Positions 1 through 11,228 of a stretch of 64,000 nt of DNA are shown piece by piece. This DNA comes from Deroplatys truncata. Lineage: Eukaryota; Arthropoda; Insecta; Mantodea; Mantidae. A model generated the notes under the pieces. It made no database searches and was not told where the DNA came from. It was given only the letters and a program-made list of their open reading frames with translations. Within the stretch, counting starts at the first letter, position 1; each line of letters opens with the position of its first letter. Position numbers and translations under genes: made by a program. The DNA is taken from the NCBI GenBank assembly GCA_030765065.1, contig CM060975.1, forward strand, positions 198,060,507-198,124,506. The letters run 5' to 3'.

Positions 1-79
1 TACACAAGTTTTGGCTTTTGAATTATGTTGTTGACGAATGGACATCACGTGCAAAATACCACCAAACGGACATTTATTT

Positions 80-775
80 ACTTTCTCTATTACCTTTAGT
101 AAGTAGGGGAAATATTGCGTTTCACCAGAAATATATGCTTTGAGACCCCCTGAACCCCCCCCCAAAACATTGTTAGAAAAAGTCCATGTGTGTGACTGTT
201 TATGAACTACATAACCCCAAAACGAAAAGTTGTATTTTTTTAAAAAATGACTAATGATTTGGATTAAAATACCATATATTAAAATTATTTACATGCCTAA
301 TAATGTATATCTTGAATTTTCTGGAATAGCCTGTGAAGTCCTCTTCATTTGGAAGTCATTTATATAACTTGATAACTGCTAACGTTAAACGATAGAGGAA
401 AACGTACCACTAAAAATAGTAGATTTCTTTAAAGCACACAGCTTATTAAAAATAACTTTGTGCCATAAGGCATAAGACATCCGTTATTAATATTTCGAAA
501 TGTTCAATAGCTTGTGATTCTTTTAAAGTCCTTTCGTTATTCAGTTGTTTCTCGCGATTGCGTGGAAACAGTATGGAATTTTAAGGCCAGAGTAAAGCGT
601 TCAGTTCTTAAACATTTGACTATCGATGTTCTCTTTTTATCCATAACGAAATGTGTAATGTAGCTATTTCTTCAAAGGTAAAATAGATAGAAAAATAAAA
701 ACTTTCATAGGATTAGTTTGTATACCCTCTAATAAACGATAGTGGTTAAAGAAAGTCATGTGAATGTAACAAATA
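80..775 (-). mobile_element. Helentron-like non-autonomous element, subfamily B
   Basis: The copy opens on the plus strand with a degenerate ACTTTCTCTA motif followed by AGTAAGTAGGGGAA, and closes with GAAAGTCATGTGAATGTAAC, the two diagnostic family ends. Internal landmarks shared with other B copies are TTGAATTTTCTGG, CAGTTGTTTCTCGCG and CTTAAACATTTGACTATC. It is close to full length for subfamily B (about 0.7 kb) and non-coding. The Helentron class is inferred from end structure, not from a Rep/helicase protein. Confidence 0.7.
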
Positions 776-1690
776 ATGTTTTTTTGTTATAAATCTAATT
801 TATTTTGGATTACGAGCGACTCAAAATATGTGACTATTTCTTGTGAAACCACGTTATGGACCTTTTACTGGTATTAACAATAACGAAAGTTACAAATGAC
901 TGAATTCCAGAGTACTCGTTTTTCTAACAATACCTGAGCCAAATAAGGCACCAAGCCGTTAGGAGCACCTTTCAGTCGAAGATTTCAAAGACCTTGTGTA
1001 CTGACCTTGATACTTAGACTCAAGGCGGTTATCTGGTATTTCCTCTCGGGTTTATTTTTATCGTGCTCCCCCCTCGGTTACCATTAAAAGGAAGATGTTA
1101 ACATCGCTCGGAAAGGTGTATCCAGTTTTTTGCGGTCAGAATTCATCCCGCACACTCACACTTCTGAATGGAACGGATGTAATTAATACACGTTGACGAG
1201 TGAAAAACGTTAATGACAATATGCCTGCATGCTCAGTGCTTTACGTTTATCGCCTGTTGCCAGGAGTAATTTTCACTTCTGCTCTGTAGTCCTTTGTTTG
1301 CATTCGGCGTCTTCAAGCTCTTGTGTTAGCTGTTTTTCTTTCGTGAGCTCTCTTGCTTTACGAGGGTCGTCTGAAAGGATAGTAATGTAGGAATGAGGTT
1401 TAATAAGAACATTATTTGTATAGTTCAATACAAACAAGTTAAGATCAAAGCATTTATTTCAGAGTGCTCTTGTGCCAGTATCTCACTTATGAGAAGTCAT
1501 TCCCAATGTCTGCAAATAATCCTTTACACTGCACTCTGCTCCTGAGTTGATGGAAAAACGTTGAATAAGAGAAGTTTGTGTTTAGGAACTAAATCTCGTA
1601 TCTCAAAACTGTAAATTTCGTTGCTGTTCTTTTGGTGAAGAATTCATTTTGGTAAGTAAAAACAGCTGCAGATGTAGAGGAGATTCAACG
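776..1690. other. Unassigned AT-rich stretch
   Basis: No ORF, tRNA-like promoter or family end recognised. It separates a Helentron from the SINE cluster. Confidence 0.5.
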
Positions 1691-2165
1691 GAGGGGGAAA
1701 CCTATAGCGCTGCATCGTGCACAGAACTATTACGGCTACCATCCCCCCAAGAAGGAAGAGGAGATAGACAGGCCACAGAGACACGCGGAAGTCTCTAACA
1801 TTTTCAAGCTCGCAGACTCATCCCGCTGCTGGAGCCGCCGAGAGAGGGCGATGAACGACCTACCAATCAAGCAGCCCTCTGGTGAGGCGGGGAATATTCT
1901 TTCCATCGAGCATGCATCCGCGCCATCTGTCCGACCTCGCCATACCCGAACAACCTAGAAGCACACCTGAAATATGAGAAGAAAACGGAATGACAGGGAA
2001 ATGGAAAGGAAATCGTGGTAAAGAAGAAACCATCACAGCATTCGCTTACCGACCCCGGGGGAAACCACGAAAAACTCATGGGTCAGAGCGGGTGGTCTGC
2101 GGGATAGAATCCGGGACCTCCCGAATGCGAGACGTATGTACACGTTACCGCGGCGCCATCTCGAT
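1690..2165 (-). mobile_element. tRNA-derived SINE, variant 2
   Basis: On the minus strand the head reads GAGATGGCGCCGCGGTAACG, then TCGCATTCGGGAGGTC and a degenerate B box, followed by the body signature CCCATGAGTTTTTCGTGG and GCGAATGCTGTGATGG. The 3' part (CATCCGCGCCATCTG, CAGGCCACAGA on plus) is shared with the copy at 7690-8010 but not with the longer SINEs at 9058 or 28121, so this looks like a distinct sub-type. The 3' boundary is approximate. Confidence 0.65.
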
Positions 2166-2282
2166 CCTAAAAAAGTTGTAATCTCAATAATGTTTTCGTG
2201 TAGTTCAGTTGAAACGCTCTGGTTTCGATATTAGCTTTGCTAAGGGTAGGATAGTACTAAGAGCGAAGAGGGACTTAGCACC

Positions 2283-2775
2283 TCCACCTACGCATATCTT
2301 TTGTACTTAGTCTGACAGGGCGCCCCGTGAGGGTAGGAGTGAGGGATGAAGTGAAAGAAGTCAGAGGGCGGCCGGATCAGGAGATATGACATGCAAATGG
2401 CAGGGTCCCTACCGTTTAGACTTAAATTCCCCGGATGTCAGCTGGTGCAGCCGGCTCCCTCCTATGGGCTTACACAGCCCCGAGACCCGGAGACCGCTCC
2501 CATTCAGGGGAACGAAGGTTTACACGGAGCATCCTTTTCCCCTGGCATGCACACGGGAGGCTTTCCGCCCATTTAGAGACCGAGCAGATGAAACGTGAAG
2601 TGAAATGAGAATGGAGGTGAAATGGAGGGACAGGGAATTCAAATCATGTAATGATCCTTCCCAGCATTCGCCTAGCGACCCGGGGAAACCCCGAAAAAAC
2701 CCATGGGTTAGGAAGATCGGCCGCGGCAATCGAACCGACGATCTTCCGAATGCCATCCCGCTCGGTAGCTTTGCT
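2283..2775 (-). mobile_element. tRNA-derived SINE (long type)
   Basis: The minus-strand head at about 2690-2775 contains GGGATGGCATTCGG and a B-box-like GGTTCGATTGCC, then CCCATGGGTTTTTTCGGGG and GCGAATGCTGGGAAGG. The body contains AAAGGATGCTCCGTGTAAAC, matching the SINE at 61272. It is an independent retroposed copy next to the previous SINE in the same orientation. Confidence 0.7.
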
Positions 2776-3039
2776 AAAGATAATTGTTTAGTAAAATGTC
2801 GTTTACCAAAAAACGTTGCTTAACTTCTCCTATAGATGAGAAATAGTTTATCCTCAGCGACGAGCAACTAGGTTCTGACTGGAATGCCATTTTATTTATT
2901 GTGGATAACTAGGTTCATAATGGTTAATTATTTATAGTTATAAGCAGGTCCCGAATTCGGATAGTATCTTATCTTTTAATGGTTGCGTTATAGGCATTGC
3001 TTATCATAGGTCCCAGAATATAAAAATGCATATTTATGA

Positions 3040-3660
3040 AGTATTTTTTGTGCATTATATTTCGTATTTTAAGATTTGTTTTTATTTTACGTCATTATTT
3101 TGTGATTTTCTTGCATTACAATGCGTAGGTATATAAAGATTTTTATATTATTGACATTTTACACAAGGATAACTTTTCAAACATCAGAAATTTGACTATT
3201 CAACTAAGATATAACAGTAATTTTGTATATTCTTTACTTGCATTCTTGGGTGAAAAAAAAACCACATTCCTATTTAAAGGTTTGTCTGAAAAGGATTGCT
3301 CACGAGTGAAGGGGTGGCTATTGTCAGGGGAGCAGCTATAATTACAGTTATGAGTTCATGACTCATTATAGGGATGAGTCAGTTTCCCTTTTTCGCGTTA
3401 ATGAGCAAACAGTCAGATTGCTAATGTCGTATGCTGTGAGGTTGCTTTAATTTGCTATGAATTTTGTGTAGCCTGAGAACTCGAAAGAAAGAAAGAGAGA
3501 TAGAGAGAGAAAAAGAAAGAAAGAATGAAAGAAAGAGTGAGAGAGAGGAAGTCGTTAGCATCACAGTTTTATAAGATCTGCTTCAAAATCAATTTTCTTC
3601 TCCTTCTTTTTAGGTTCTCTAAAAAGAACATGGAACAAATATATTTTAATTATTACTCTT
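3040..3660. repeat. Dispersed repeat block L (copy 1)
   Basis: This block is homologous, in direct orientation, to 52785-53280. Shared words include TTACTTGCATTCTTGGG, TGTCAGGGGAGCAG and AAGAACATGGAA. In both loci it is followed by LINE reverse-transcriptase sequence and then by a second shared block (4300-4500 here, 55150-55345 there). A purine-rich (GAAA)n tract at 3484-3548 is inserted in this copy. Confidence 0.65.
3484..3548. repeat. (GAAA/GAGA)n microsatellite
   Basis: Imperfect purine-only tract of GAAA and GAGA units interrupting the L repeat block. The homologous position near 53175 has only a short unexpanded sequence. Confidence 0.85.
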
Positions 3661-4300
3661 TCTTCATTCATTAAACATTTCTGCTAAAGCAATCTACATA
3701 TCTTGTTCGTAGCCCCTTTTATTTGGTCTTCCAATATTTCTTTCTGTATTGGTTTACAATTCTTGAAATGAAACGATAGTCTCTCTATATTCATTCTTTG
3801 AAGTTGGCTTATCCACTTAGTTTAATTCTTTAATTTTTTCATTTAGATTGCATATCTAATTCATCTTTATAACCTCATTTATTTTATGATCTGTTCTCTT
3901 ATATGCTGCCACTGCCCTTAAAAACTTCATTTCATTTACTTCGAGTTTCCTTTAGTTTTAGTCTGCCACATCATGCTTCACTCCCATATGGTAATTTTGG
4001 CACTATATTACTTTATAAAATGTTAATATTTGTTAAAATGTTTATATATCAAACACGTTTTTGAAGTGCCATTAAGTAATTAAAGACTTATATTTTTTTA
4101 ATATATCATATTGTTTTTATATGATAACTTGCGTCCTAAATATTTAAATTATACCATCTTATTTTCTATAACAATATTTGATGTTGTACTACTTTCTTTT
4201 CCTTTTAACGCCATCACTTTTGTTTTACTTAGGGAGATTATCATGTTATATTCTTTTGCTATATTTTAGTTAATTTTCTAAATTATCTCTTATTATTCTT
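3655..4300 (-). pseudogene. Non-LTR retrotransposon reverse-transcriptase fragment
   Basis: Read on the minus strand through several frameshifts, it gives the C-terminal part of a LINE reverse transcriptase: a KVMALKGK-like block after the polymerase active site, an IVIENKMV / FKYLGRKLSY-like block, and an MKFLRAVAAYKRTDHKINE motif of the thumb/C-terminal region. No endonuclease or catalytic FADD box remains, and stops and indels are frequent, so it is dead. The related plus-strand LINE at 53320-55140 supports the call. Confidence 0.6.
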
Positions 4301-4500
4301 ATAGATACTTTTTCTACTTGTATACTAGTTATGTACATGCATAAATTAATTTATAGCTTTATGTACACTAATTTTAATAAATTAAATAAATCTCAGTTCA
4401 AGGTAATATTTGTAACTATTTCATTAAAAAATTAAAGTAATTTTACAGGTCATTTTTCAATCATTCTTAGGCCATCAAAATCAGCGCCCTGGTTATAATT
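4300..4500. repeat. Dispersed repeat block R (copy 1)
   Basis: Direct-orientation homology to 55150-55345: TTATTCTTATA, ACTAATTTTAATAAATTA, and a closing TTTTACAGGTCATTTTTCAA against TTTTATAGGCAATTTATCAA. It is non-coding and defines the right flank of the composite block that starts at 3040. Confidence 0.55.
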
Positions 4501-4861
4501 AACAAACAAAATCAATACAGATCACGTACGGTCAGATAAGATTAGTGTAGTTCCCATTTTGCACAAAGCTTTTCGTACGATCTCTTAATTTAAAATATGA
4601 CAAACTCCATCCCAAAATTCCATGCAATTTAACAAGGTGGTGCCAAAAATTGTCTTAAACAGGTTCGGGTATATCCTCGCTAATCGCCGTAACAAAAGGA
4701 ATGTGGAGAGTGAGAATATTAAGGGTACCTATGGGTGAACATTTTGAAATTCTAAACTAATAATCCTACTTCCTTTTAATCTTGGTCTATGACAGCCACA
4801 GCAAAGTTTAGATTTTTAACTTTAGTTATTTAAAGATTATGTTTAAATGTGTTTGTATATT
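4501..4861. other. Unassigned intergenic sequence
   Basis: AT-rich; nothing recognised on either strand. A Helentron is inserted at its right edge in a T-rich site. Confidence 0.4.
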
Positions 4862-5027
4862 ACTTTCTCTACTACGTAAAGTAAGTAGGCGAAGTATTGT
4901 ATTCCATCCAAAAATTCGATACCGAGATTTCACCAGAAATACATGTTCCCCCTGAATCCAAAAATTTTTTTTTTGGAAACATGTCCGTGTGTGTGTCTAT
5001 GTGTGTGCGTGTCTGTCTGTGTGTGTG

Positions 5028-5062
<35 letters not shown>

Positions 5063-5860
5063 CTGTGAACAGCATAACTCAAAAACGAACAGTCGGATAA
5101 ACACCAAACTTGGTATTTCGGTTCAGTATCTTTCAGAGATGCGACACGAAGGTTTTCAAGAAAATCCCTCCACCCCAGATTACTCTTTACATGGAACATT
5201 TTTCGAAAATTTTAATTTTCTCAAAAATGGTTGTAACGATTTTGATTAAAACATGATACGTTTAAGATATTTTCATGACAAATAAAATGCATATCTCGAA
5301 TTCTCTGGGAATGTCTCCAAAAGTATTTTTCTTAGCGAGCGACTTTTGCATAACTAAACCATAAGAGATAGACAAAATTTTACTGCACAAAAAATCTAGA
5401 TCGAGTTAAAATACACAATTTATGTCATATACATTTTTTTTGTTGGGTGAACGATTTTCGAGATATTACTTGTTATTCCCTTAAATTTTTCAATACTTTT
5501 CTCAAATAGGAATCCGTTATTCATTTTTTTGTCTTGGATATGCAAAGAGTATTAATCTGTGGCAAAGAGAATGGTGCTGCACCTAGCAACCAGCTATTAA
5601 GAGATATGTATATGCTTAAAGGCTACTGTATTTCTATATTACCCTTGCAAATACAAAACAAGGGGAACATAGTAGGCCTTAAGCGATAGTCAAATATTTT
5701 TAGAACTGGTCGCTATGTGTAAAATGTAATTCTCCTTGCATGTCAAAAGATCGTTTCTGCAAATGTTTATCTGGATTAATATGAAATAGATGGAGAATAA
5801 GAGTTTGTAAAAATAGTTTGTACAAGAGTAGAGAAAGTCATGTGAGTGTAACACATCAGA
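4862..5860 (-). mobile_element. Helentron-like element, subfamily A, full length
   Basis: A complete A-type copy of about 1.0 kb. It has ACTTTCTCTACTACGTA at the left, GAGTAGAGAAAGTCATGTGAG at the right, and the tip GTGTAACACATCAGA. It contains the subfamily-specific GTCTTGGATATGCAAAGAG and GGTGCTGCACCTAGCAACC segment also present in the copy at 45875-46822, so those two are the closest pair here. A (GT)n tract lies at 4986-5064. Threonine/histidine and valine/cysteine-rich reading frames here are translations of that tract, not genes. Confidence 0.75.
4986..5064. repeat. (GT)n microsatellite
   Basis: Interrupted GT tract at the fixed microsatellite position of the Helentron family. It is short in most copies and expanded here and at 21752-21804. 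Confidence 0.9.
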
Positions 5861-6114
5861 CCTTTTTTCTCATATTTTGACCCTAATTTCATACTAATGC
5901 ACTTTTTGGAATGCTATTTGTCTTTATTCTTTAACCTCCAGTAGTTTTCATTTACTACTATAACAACAACAAAACATAACTAAAGTTTTAAGAGAAATGC
6001 ATACAGATTTTTAAAATTCAGTGTCTTAAATAGGAACTTTCTCTTTAAGACACACTGCACATGTTATTCAATTGTTTATACAATACGGGACTTAAACTTA
6101 AATCCCACAATATA

Positions 6115-7342
6115 CGAGGGCAGTCCCAGAAGTACCCGACCTGATGTATATTGTTTCAAAAAATGACTTTGGTAGAAAGTACCACCCTTATAAACCTTAA
6201 GTTTGAAGTTTGGCGATGCTACGTTGTTTAGTAATTGTTTGGCAGCCATTAATAGTGAACTCTCTCAGCGAATTTGTAAACATGGATAAAATTGGCCATC
6301 GTTATGTGATACAGTACCTACTTACAGTTGAAAGGTCTTAGCCCAACTAATATTAAAACTGAGCTAGATTCTACTCTGGCGGAATCTGCTCCTTCGTTTA
6401 CAACAGTAAAATATTGGGCGGCAGTGTTTAAGCGAGGTCGTACGAGCTGCCAAGACGAACATCGCAGTGGTCGCCCAAATGAGGTGACCACGCCAGAAAT
6501 TGTGAAGAAAATCCACAAAATGGCATTGGATGACCGTCGGCTGAAAGTGCGCGAGCTAGCATATATCATAGGCATTTCAAAAAGTGCTATACATCGCATA
6601 CTAATTGAAAATGTAGACATGAGAAAGCCGTGTGCAAAATGGGTGCCGCGTTTACTCACAATGGAACAAAACCATCGTCGTGAGGATGTTTCAATCGAGT
6701 GTTTGGCAAAGTTTCGCTGCAATAAAGCCGAGTTTTTGCGTCAATTCATAACCATGGATGATGGATGGTCCATCACCTGAGACGGAAGAACAGTCAAAAC
6801 AATGGATTGAAAGGGGAGAATCGGCTCCAAAGAAGGCGATGAGTTCCATTTACAGGCAAGGCCATGGCGTCAGTTTTTTGGGATGCGCGTGGGATAATTT
6901 TCATTGATTATCTTCAAAAAGGAAAAATAATAAATGGCGAGTATTATGCAAACTTATTGTAGCGTTTGAATTATGAAATAAAGCAAAAACAGTCGCATTT
7001 AGCGAAAAAGAAATTCTGTTTCAAAACAATGCACCAGTTCAGACATCCATTATCGCCATGGCCAAAATCAATGAGTTAAAGTTTGCATTGCTTCCTCATG
7101 CATCGTATTCGCCAGACCACCCTATTCGTGTCTAAAGTTGAAGAAATGGCTTGGTAGAAGAGGTAGAGTTTGCAGTTGATGGCTGTTTTGCATACCTGGG
7201 CGGTTCTCACTATAAGCATGGTATCGAAGCTACATCGCTGGGAAAAGTGTATCGAGCGAAAGGAGACTATGTAGAGAAAAGGTGTTTTCTCCCCAAATTT
7301 TTCTGTTTTTTTGTTAGGTCCGTACTTCTGGGACAGCCCTCG
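6115..7342 (+). mobile_element. mariner-family transposon, structurally complete but dead
   Basis: The left end CGAGGGCAGTCCCAGAAGTA and the right end, reverse-complemented CGAGGGCTGTCCCAGAAGTA, differ at one base in 20. TA dinucleotides at 6113-6114 and 7343-7344 are the expected target duplication. The length, 1228 bp, is slightly below the usual ~1.3 kb. The interior encodes a degraded mariner transposase. It is the only DNA transposon here with near-perfect ends and a still largely readable transposase. Confidence 0.92.
6282..7290 (+). pseudogene. mariner transposase pseudogene
   Basis: The start ATG at 6282 gives MDKIGHRYVIQYL, then a frameshift near 6326. The main open segment (about 6331-6777) covers the helix-turn-helix region with STVKYWAAVFKRGRTS-like, DEHRSGRP and WVPRLLT motifs. 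The first catalytic Asp is present in ITMDDGW (normally TVDETW). A frameshift or stop follows at 6778. The second catalytic position reads FQNNAP (normally HQDNAP), so Asp is replaced by Asn. The third-Asp segment after YSPD is damaged by a deletion. The C-terminus SHYKHGIE and KGDYVEK is still visible in other frames. It cannot encode an active enzyme. Confidence 0.88.
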
Positions 7343-7399
7343 TACAACGGAGCGGGGCACCTCGCGCACCGCGACCTACTTGTCGGCCACGATTTGAAT

Positions 7400-7650
7400 G
7401 TACTTAGGAGGGCGCCGCTGTTTTGTTGACAATGTGTAAGTCATCAAGGCTGGGGATCAGAGGGAGTGAGGGGTAAGGCGATAGGGGAATGTACAATTGC
7501 ACATTGCAAAATGTACTACATTTGCACGCCTCAGCTTCGTTACTGAATGAAACTCGACACTGTCCTTCCGATGCCCCTCCCACTTGTTCTTGTAACTATT
7601 TCGTTCCTCTTCCCACAATCCACTCATATTGTGGCCAACTAGTTCATAGA
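7400..7650 (+). repeat. Dispersed GC-richer module (copy 1)
   Basis: Direct homology to 58895-59160: GGAGGGCGCC, GTCATCAAGGCT, GATCAGAGGGAGTGAGGGG and GCCTCAGC. The second copy carries a TGACGTCA palindrome that here reads TAAGTCAT. It looks like the promoter or 5' portion of an unidentified element; no protein is encoded. Confidence 0.5.
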
Positions 7651-7689
7651 TATACTGTGGTTACCGCCGCAAGGAGAAATGAATGAAAT

Positions 7690-8010
7690 GAAGGAACCGC
7701 AGGAGGCTACAGGCCGCAGGAATACAGGCCACAGATATGCGCAGAGAAGATGCTGAAGCAATAGGAAGCCCTTAGAGTAAGCATCCGCGCCATCTGCCCG
7801 GTACCGCCTTACACCTCACACCTGATACATAAGATGGAGAAGGAATGAAAGGGAAATGAGGGAAAAGAAATCGTGGTAAGAGAAACCACCCCAGCATTCG
7901 CATGTGGACCAAAACTTCGAAAAATCAAGATCAGAGCGGACGGTCGAAGTAAACTGAATTGAGAATCTCCCGAATGCATCCTCATACATTACCGCGAAGC
8001 CAACTCACTC
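7690..8010 (-). mobile_element. tRNA-derived SINE, variant 2
   Basis: The minus strand has a degraded tRNA-like head near 7950-8005 (TTCGCGGTAATG) followed by TGGTTTCTCTTACCACGATT. It shares CATCCGCGCCATCTG and ACAGGCCACAGA with the SINE at 1690-2165. The B box is eroded, so this is an old copy. Confidence 0.6.
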
Positions 8011-8480
8011 GGTTTTTGGAAACTAATTATTACTTAAGTGTGGGTTACAGTAAAACTATACAGTTTTATGCTCTGTAACCAGTTTTGTAGTCTTACACAG
8101 TAATGCAAGGAATATTTTATCGGAATAAAACGCTGAAAACTTCAATTCCAGGAAACAGCTTTGAAACTCTGCCGTATAGTTCCCATTAAAATATACCAGG
8201 TTGTTAGGGAGCTTGCAAATACCATCTGGGAGCCAATTGTAAATAATTCGAGAATTAAGAATTTTCCAAGTCTTTACAACATCAAAAATAAAATTCAGTT
8301 CACATCAAAAGTCACTCGTTAACACATGTTCAAATTACCTAAACTTTCAGTAAATTAAATGAAATATAAAGTTAAGTTCTCAAGCGCGTTGTGGTTAACC
8401 ACTGCTCCTATTTTTTATGTAATTGATTCTAAATAAAAAAGAAATATGAAATTACAACACATGAAATTAATATAAAAACT
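8011..8480. other. Unassigned AT-rich stretch
   Basis: No recognisable coding, RNA or repeat end. Confidence 0.4.
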
Positions 8481-9055
8481 TAATGTGTTACATTCATATA
8501 ATTTCTTTGCCTACTAACTTCTACCTTTTACGAAAACTTTTTACTTCTATCTACGCCATATTAATCGAGATAAACGTTTGCAGAAATAGTTTCATTACAT
8601 ATTTCGCTGAAGGTACAAGGGGAATAGAAACCGAATTCATTTAGAAAACCGGGTCGTTATATGCTGACCTAGAATTTCCATACTCTTTCTATGACATCGC
8701 CAGAAACAACTGGATAACGACAGAATTTTAAAAATTACAAAGTATTAAAATTTCAAACCAATAACAACGGATATCTCCGCAATGGATAAAGCCACAAAAA
8801 CATTGGAATGCATGAATTATGGTTTTAAAAAGATATACATTTTTGTGCTGTACGCTTTCGTCTTTCTCTTATGGTTTACCAGCTACAAAATTATATAAAA
8901 TTTCTTCCAAATGAAGGGGGCCTCACAGGCTATTTCCACAAATTCCAGGGTTATTTTTCATATAAATATACTAAACATAGATGTTTTTATAAAAATCGCC
9001 ATTTTATAACTATTTTTGAGAATATTAAAAATTTCGAAAAATTTTCCAAGTAATG

Positions 9056-9617
9056 GGACCCGAGCGGGATGGCTCAGGCAGCAACGTCTGTGGCCGCCTT
9101 CGGGAGGTACTGCGTTCGATCCCCAGCGACCGCTCACTCTGACCCACGGTCTTTTTCGTTTTTTTCTGGGTCGTCAGGCGAATGCTGGAGTGGTTTCTTT
9201 CATCCCACGAATTTCTTGTCCCTCCATTTCGTTTCATTCATCTTTCATCCCGTTGGTCTCTTTCAGGGACGGAAGTGTCGGCGATGGTGTTTCGGTGCAG
9301 CGTGGCAGGGGAAAAGAATGCTCTCTATGAACTCTCTTCGTCCCTCAGCTTTGGTTGGCTTCCGGGGTAACCTAACCCCCTTGAGGGGCGTTGGATCCCC
9401 TCTGTGTGGGGCGGGGTTCCCGGTCTGCCTGTCCGTCTGCGGGGTGTCTACTTCTGAAAACTTAGGGATGTCATTGATGTACCGTAGCTACTGGGTCCGG
9501 CCGTTGGTGTCTCCTCTCGCGTCCTCCTTCCTCCAGGGGACGTCCACTTGTGGGGCGTAGGTGCAATATCCCTTCTGGATTGGTGACGAGACTCCGTCAT
9601 TCCGGAAGAAGATAAAA
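9056..9617 (+). mobile_element. tRNA-derived SINE (long type, near complete)
   Basis: The pol III A-box-like GATGGCTCAGGC is at 9068-9079 and the B-box-like GCGTTCGATCC at 9112-9122. The family body follows: ACGGTCTTTTTCG, CGTCAGGCGAATGCTGGAG, the GTGTTTCGGTGCAGCGTGG block, and the 3' terminal CATTCCGGAAGAAGATAAAAT. The GATAA-type tail matches the copy ending at 29535. It interrupts a Helentron, so it is younger. Long reading frames across it are not conserved between copies and are not genes. Confidence 0.85.
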
Positions 9618-9762
9618 TTGCGGTGGGAGATTTCCTTGAAAAATCTTCTGTCGTTTTCTTGGAAGAAAAACACCACATTCGTTATTTAATCGACTTTTCG
9701 TGTTTGAATTATGCTGTTCACATACACAGACACACATACAAGGACCTTTTTATAAAAAACGT

Positions 9763-10371
9763 CACATAACCTTCTCTACTCTTGTACAAGCTAGTTTTAC
9801 AAACCCTTATTCTCCATCTACTTCATGTTAATTGAGATATCGAGGTGTTAATCTTATTACTATTTTTCTTGTAGGTGCAAGAAGAATATGGTAGGCTTTA
9901 AGCGATAGTCAAATCTTTTAAGTGTGAAGCATTCCATTTTCTTTGCACGTCCAACCAAAAAAAAATCCCATTTAGTTGAAGACATTCCCAGAAAATTCAA
10001 AATATGCATTTTATTTGTCCTGAAAATATATTAAATATATGATATTTTAACCAAAATCGTTAGCCATTTTTTCAGAAAACCAACATTTTTTTAAAAACGC
10101 TGGATGTAAACGGTAGTCTGGGGCGGGGAAGTTTCTTGAAAATTTTCGTGTCGCATCTTTGAGAGATACTGAGCCTAAATACCGTTTGGTATTTACCAGA
10201 TTTTGAGTTTTTGAGTTATACTGTTCGTAGACCCACACAAGCATTTTTGTAAAAAAGTTTTTTTTTTTTTGTGGGGGCCTCAGAAGTGTATTTCCGGTGA
10301 AATCTCCGTATCGAATTGTTGGGTGGAATGCGTACTTCCCCTACTTGCTATACGTAGTAGAGGATGTAACA
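9763..10371 (+). mobile_element. Helentron-like element A, nested
   Basis: It begins CGTCACATAACCTTCTCTACT and ends CCCCTACTTGCTATACGTAG followed by AGAGGATGTAA. It is shorter than full-length A copies because of an internal deletion after GTCCAACC. It sits inside the B-type copy of the same orientation. Confidence 0.72.
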
Positions 10372-10428
10372 GCTTTGGGATGTGTTCATGGTGTCTCAAA
10401 AGATATGGGTATCTCCGGTGAAATAAAC

Positions 10429-11228
10429 TAACGGTGGCCGGTTCACGTGGCACATACAAGGAAATGAAATTGAATGTAACTAGATCCAAGAACCGGTTGC
10501 AGGTTTTCGTTTAGAAGTCCTTGTTCGCAGTGACAATGCACTTCCGTAGAGCATGCGTGATGGAGGAGACTGTCGACCTGCAGCACTTAAGTGTTGAGTG
10601 ACAAGGTGCAAATACCGGTTTGTAATCAAGGACCGCCGCTGATGGAAACATGACTTGCATTCGCCAAGCGAGGTGCCATTCCAAAGTGTACAGCGCATCC
10701 TTTGCTGAGCTGTCACCTGAACACGGGCGGCTGACTGTGAAGGGTGCAACACCTAAAGTGCTGAAGAGCCCACTATTCAACCTACTAGCTCGCGTCTAAA
10801 CCCTGTTCCATATAACTTTGGTCCGTGTCTCCTAAACGTTCCGAGAGGGACTACAGTCTCTCCCATAGACTGATAAAATATAAGAAACCTGTACGAGACC
10901 TTCTTTACAGACAATCATAAATTTTAAGCCAACTTAAAAGTTTGAACAAATATTCAGGAACATTTTGGCGCCCTGGAATAACTTAATTACTGTGTCAAAC
11001 TTTGACATTTAATTTAAGAACAAACATTGAATATATTGGAAATTAAGGCTATAAACTGTTGCATATTCCTTTATATTAATTTAATATAGATAAATATTTT
11101 AAGAAGGTCAAATGAAAACTGGATTTTAAGGTGTTTTACAGATACATAGCCTTGAAGAGTTTTCCTGTGCGTTTTTATCTTGGTTGACAGATATGTAAAA
11201 CATCTAAGTTTAAAGCGAAGAAAAGAAC
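10429..11228. other. Unassigned; GC-balanced patch then AT-rich sequence
   Basis: 10440-10790 has more even base composition and overlapping minus-strand frames of about 90 codons, but no motif I recognise. 10800-11228 is AT-rich and empty. The patch may be a remnant of an unidentified element. Confidence 0.35.

Larger units (their letters stand above)
8481..10428 (+). mobile_element. Helentron-like element B, split by a SINE and by a younger Helentron
   Basis: Three pieces rebuild one copy. 8481-9055 begins with TAATGTGTTACATTCATATA and ends near GAAAAATTTTCCAAGTAAT. 9618-9762 resumes with GCGGTGGGAGATTTCCTTG. 10372-10428 carries the next conserved stretch, GTCTCAAAAGATATGGG and ATCTCCGGTGAAAT. 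The gaps hold a SINE (9056-9617) and an A-type Helentron (9763-10371). The distal 3' end is lost. Confidence 0.7.

Noticed and set aside
4872-5249. His/Thr-rich and Val/Cys-rich frames
   Set aside because: Translations of the (GT)n tract in a Helentron; the same holds at 21631-21934.
6318-6722. 134-codon minus-strand ORF
   Set aside because: Antisense shadow of the mariner transposase coding frame.
9016-9678. Overlapping ORFs up to 163 codons
   Set aside because: They read through the tRNA-derived SINE at 9056-9617; the frames differ from copy to copy.
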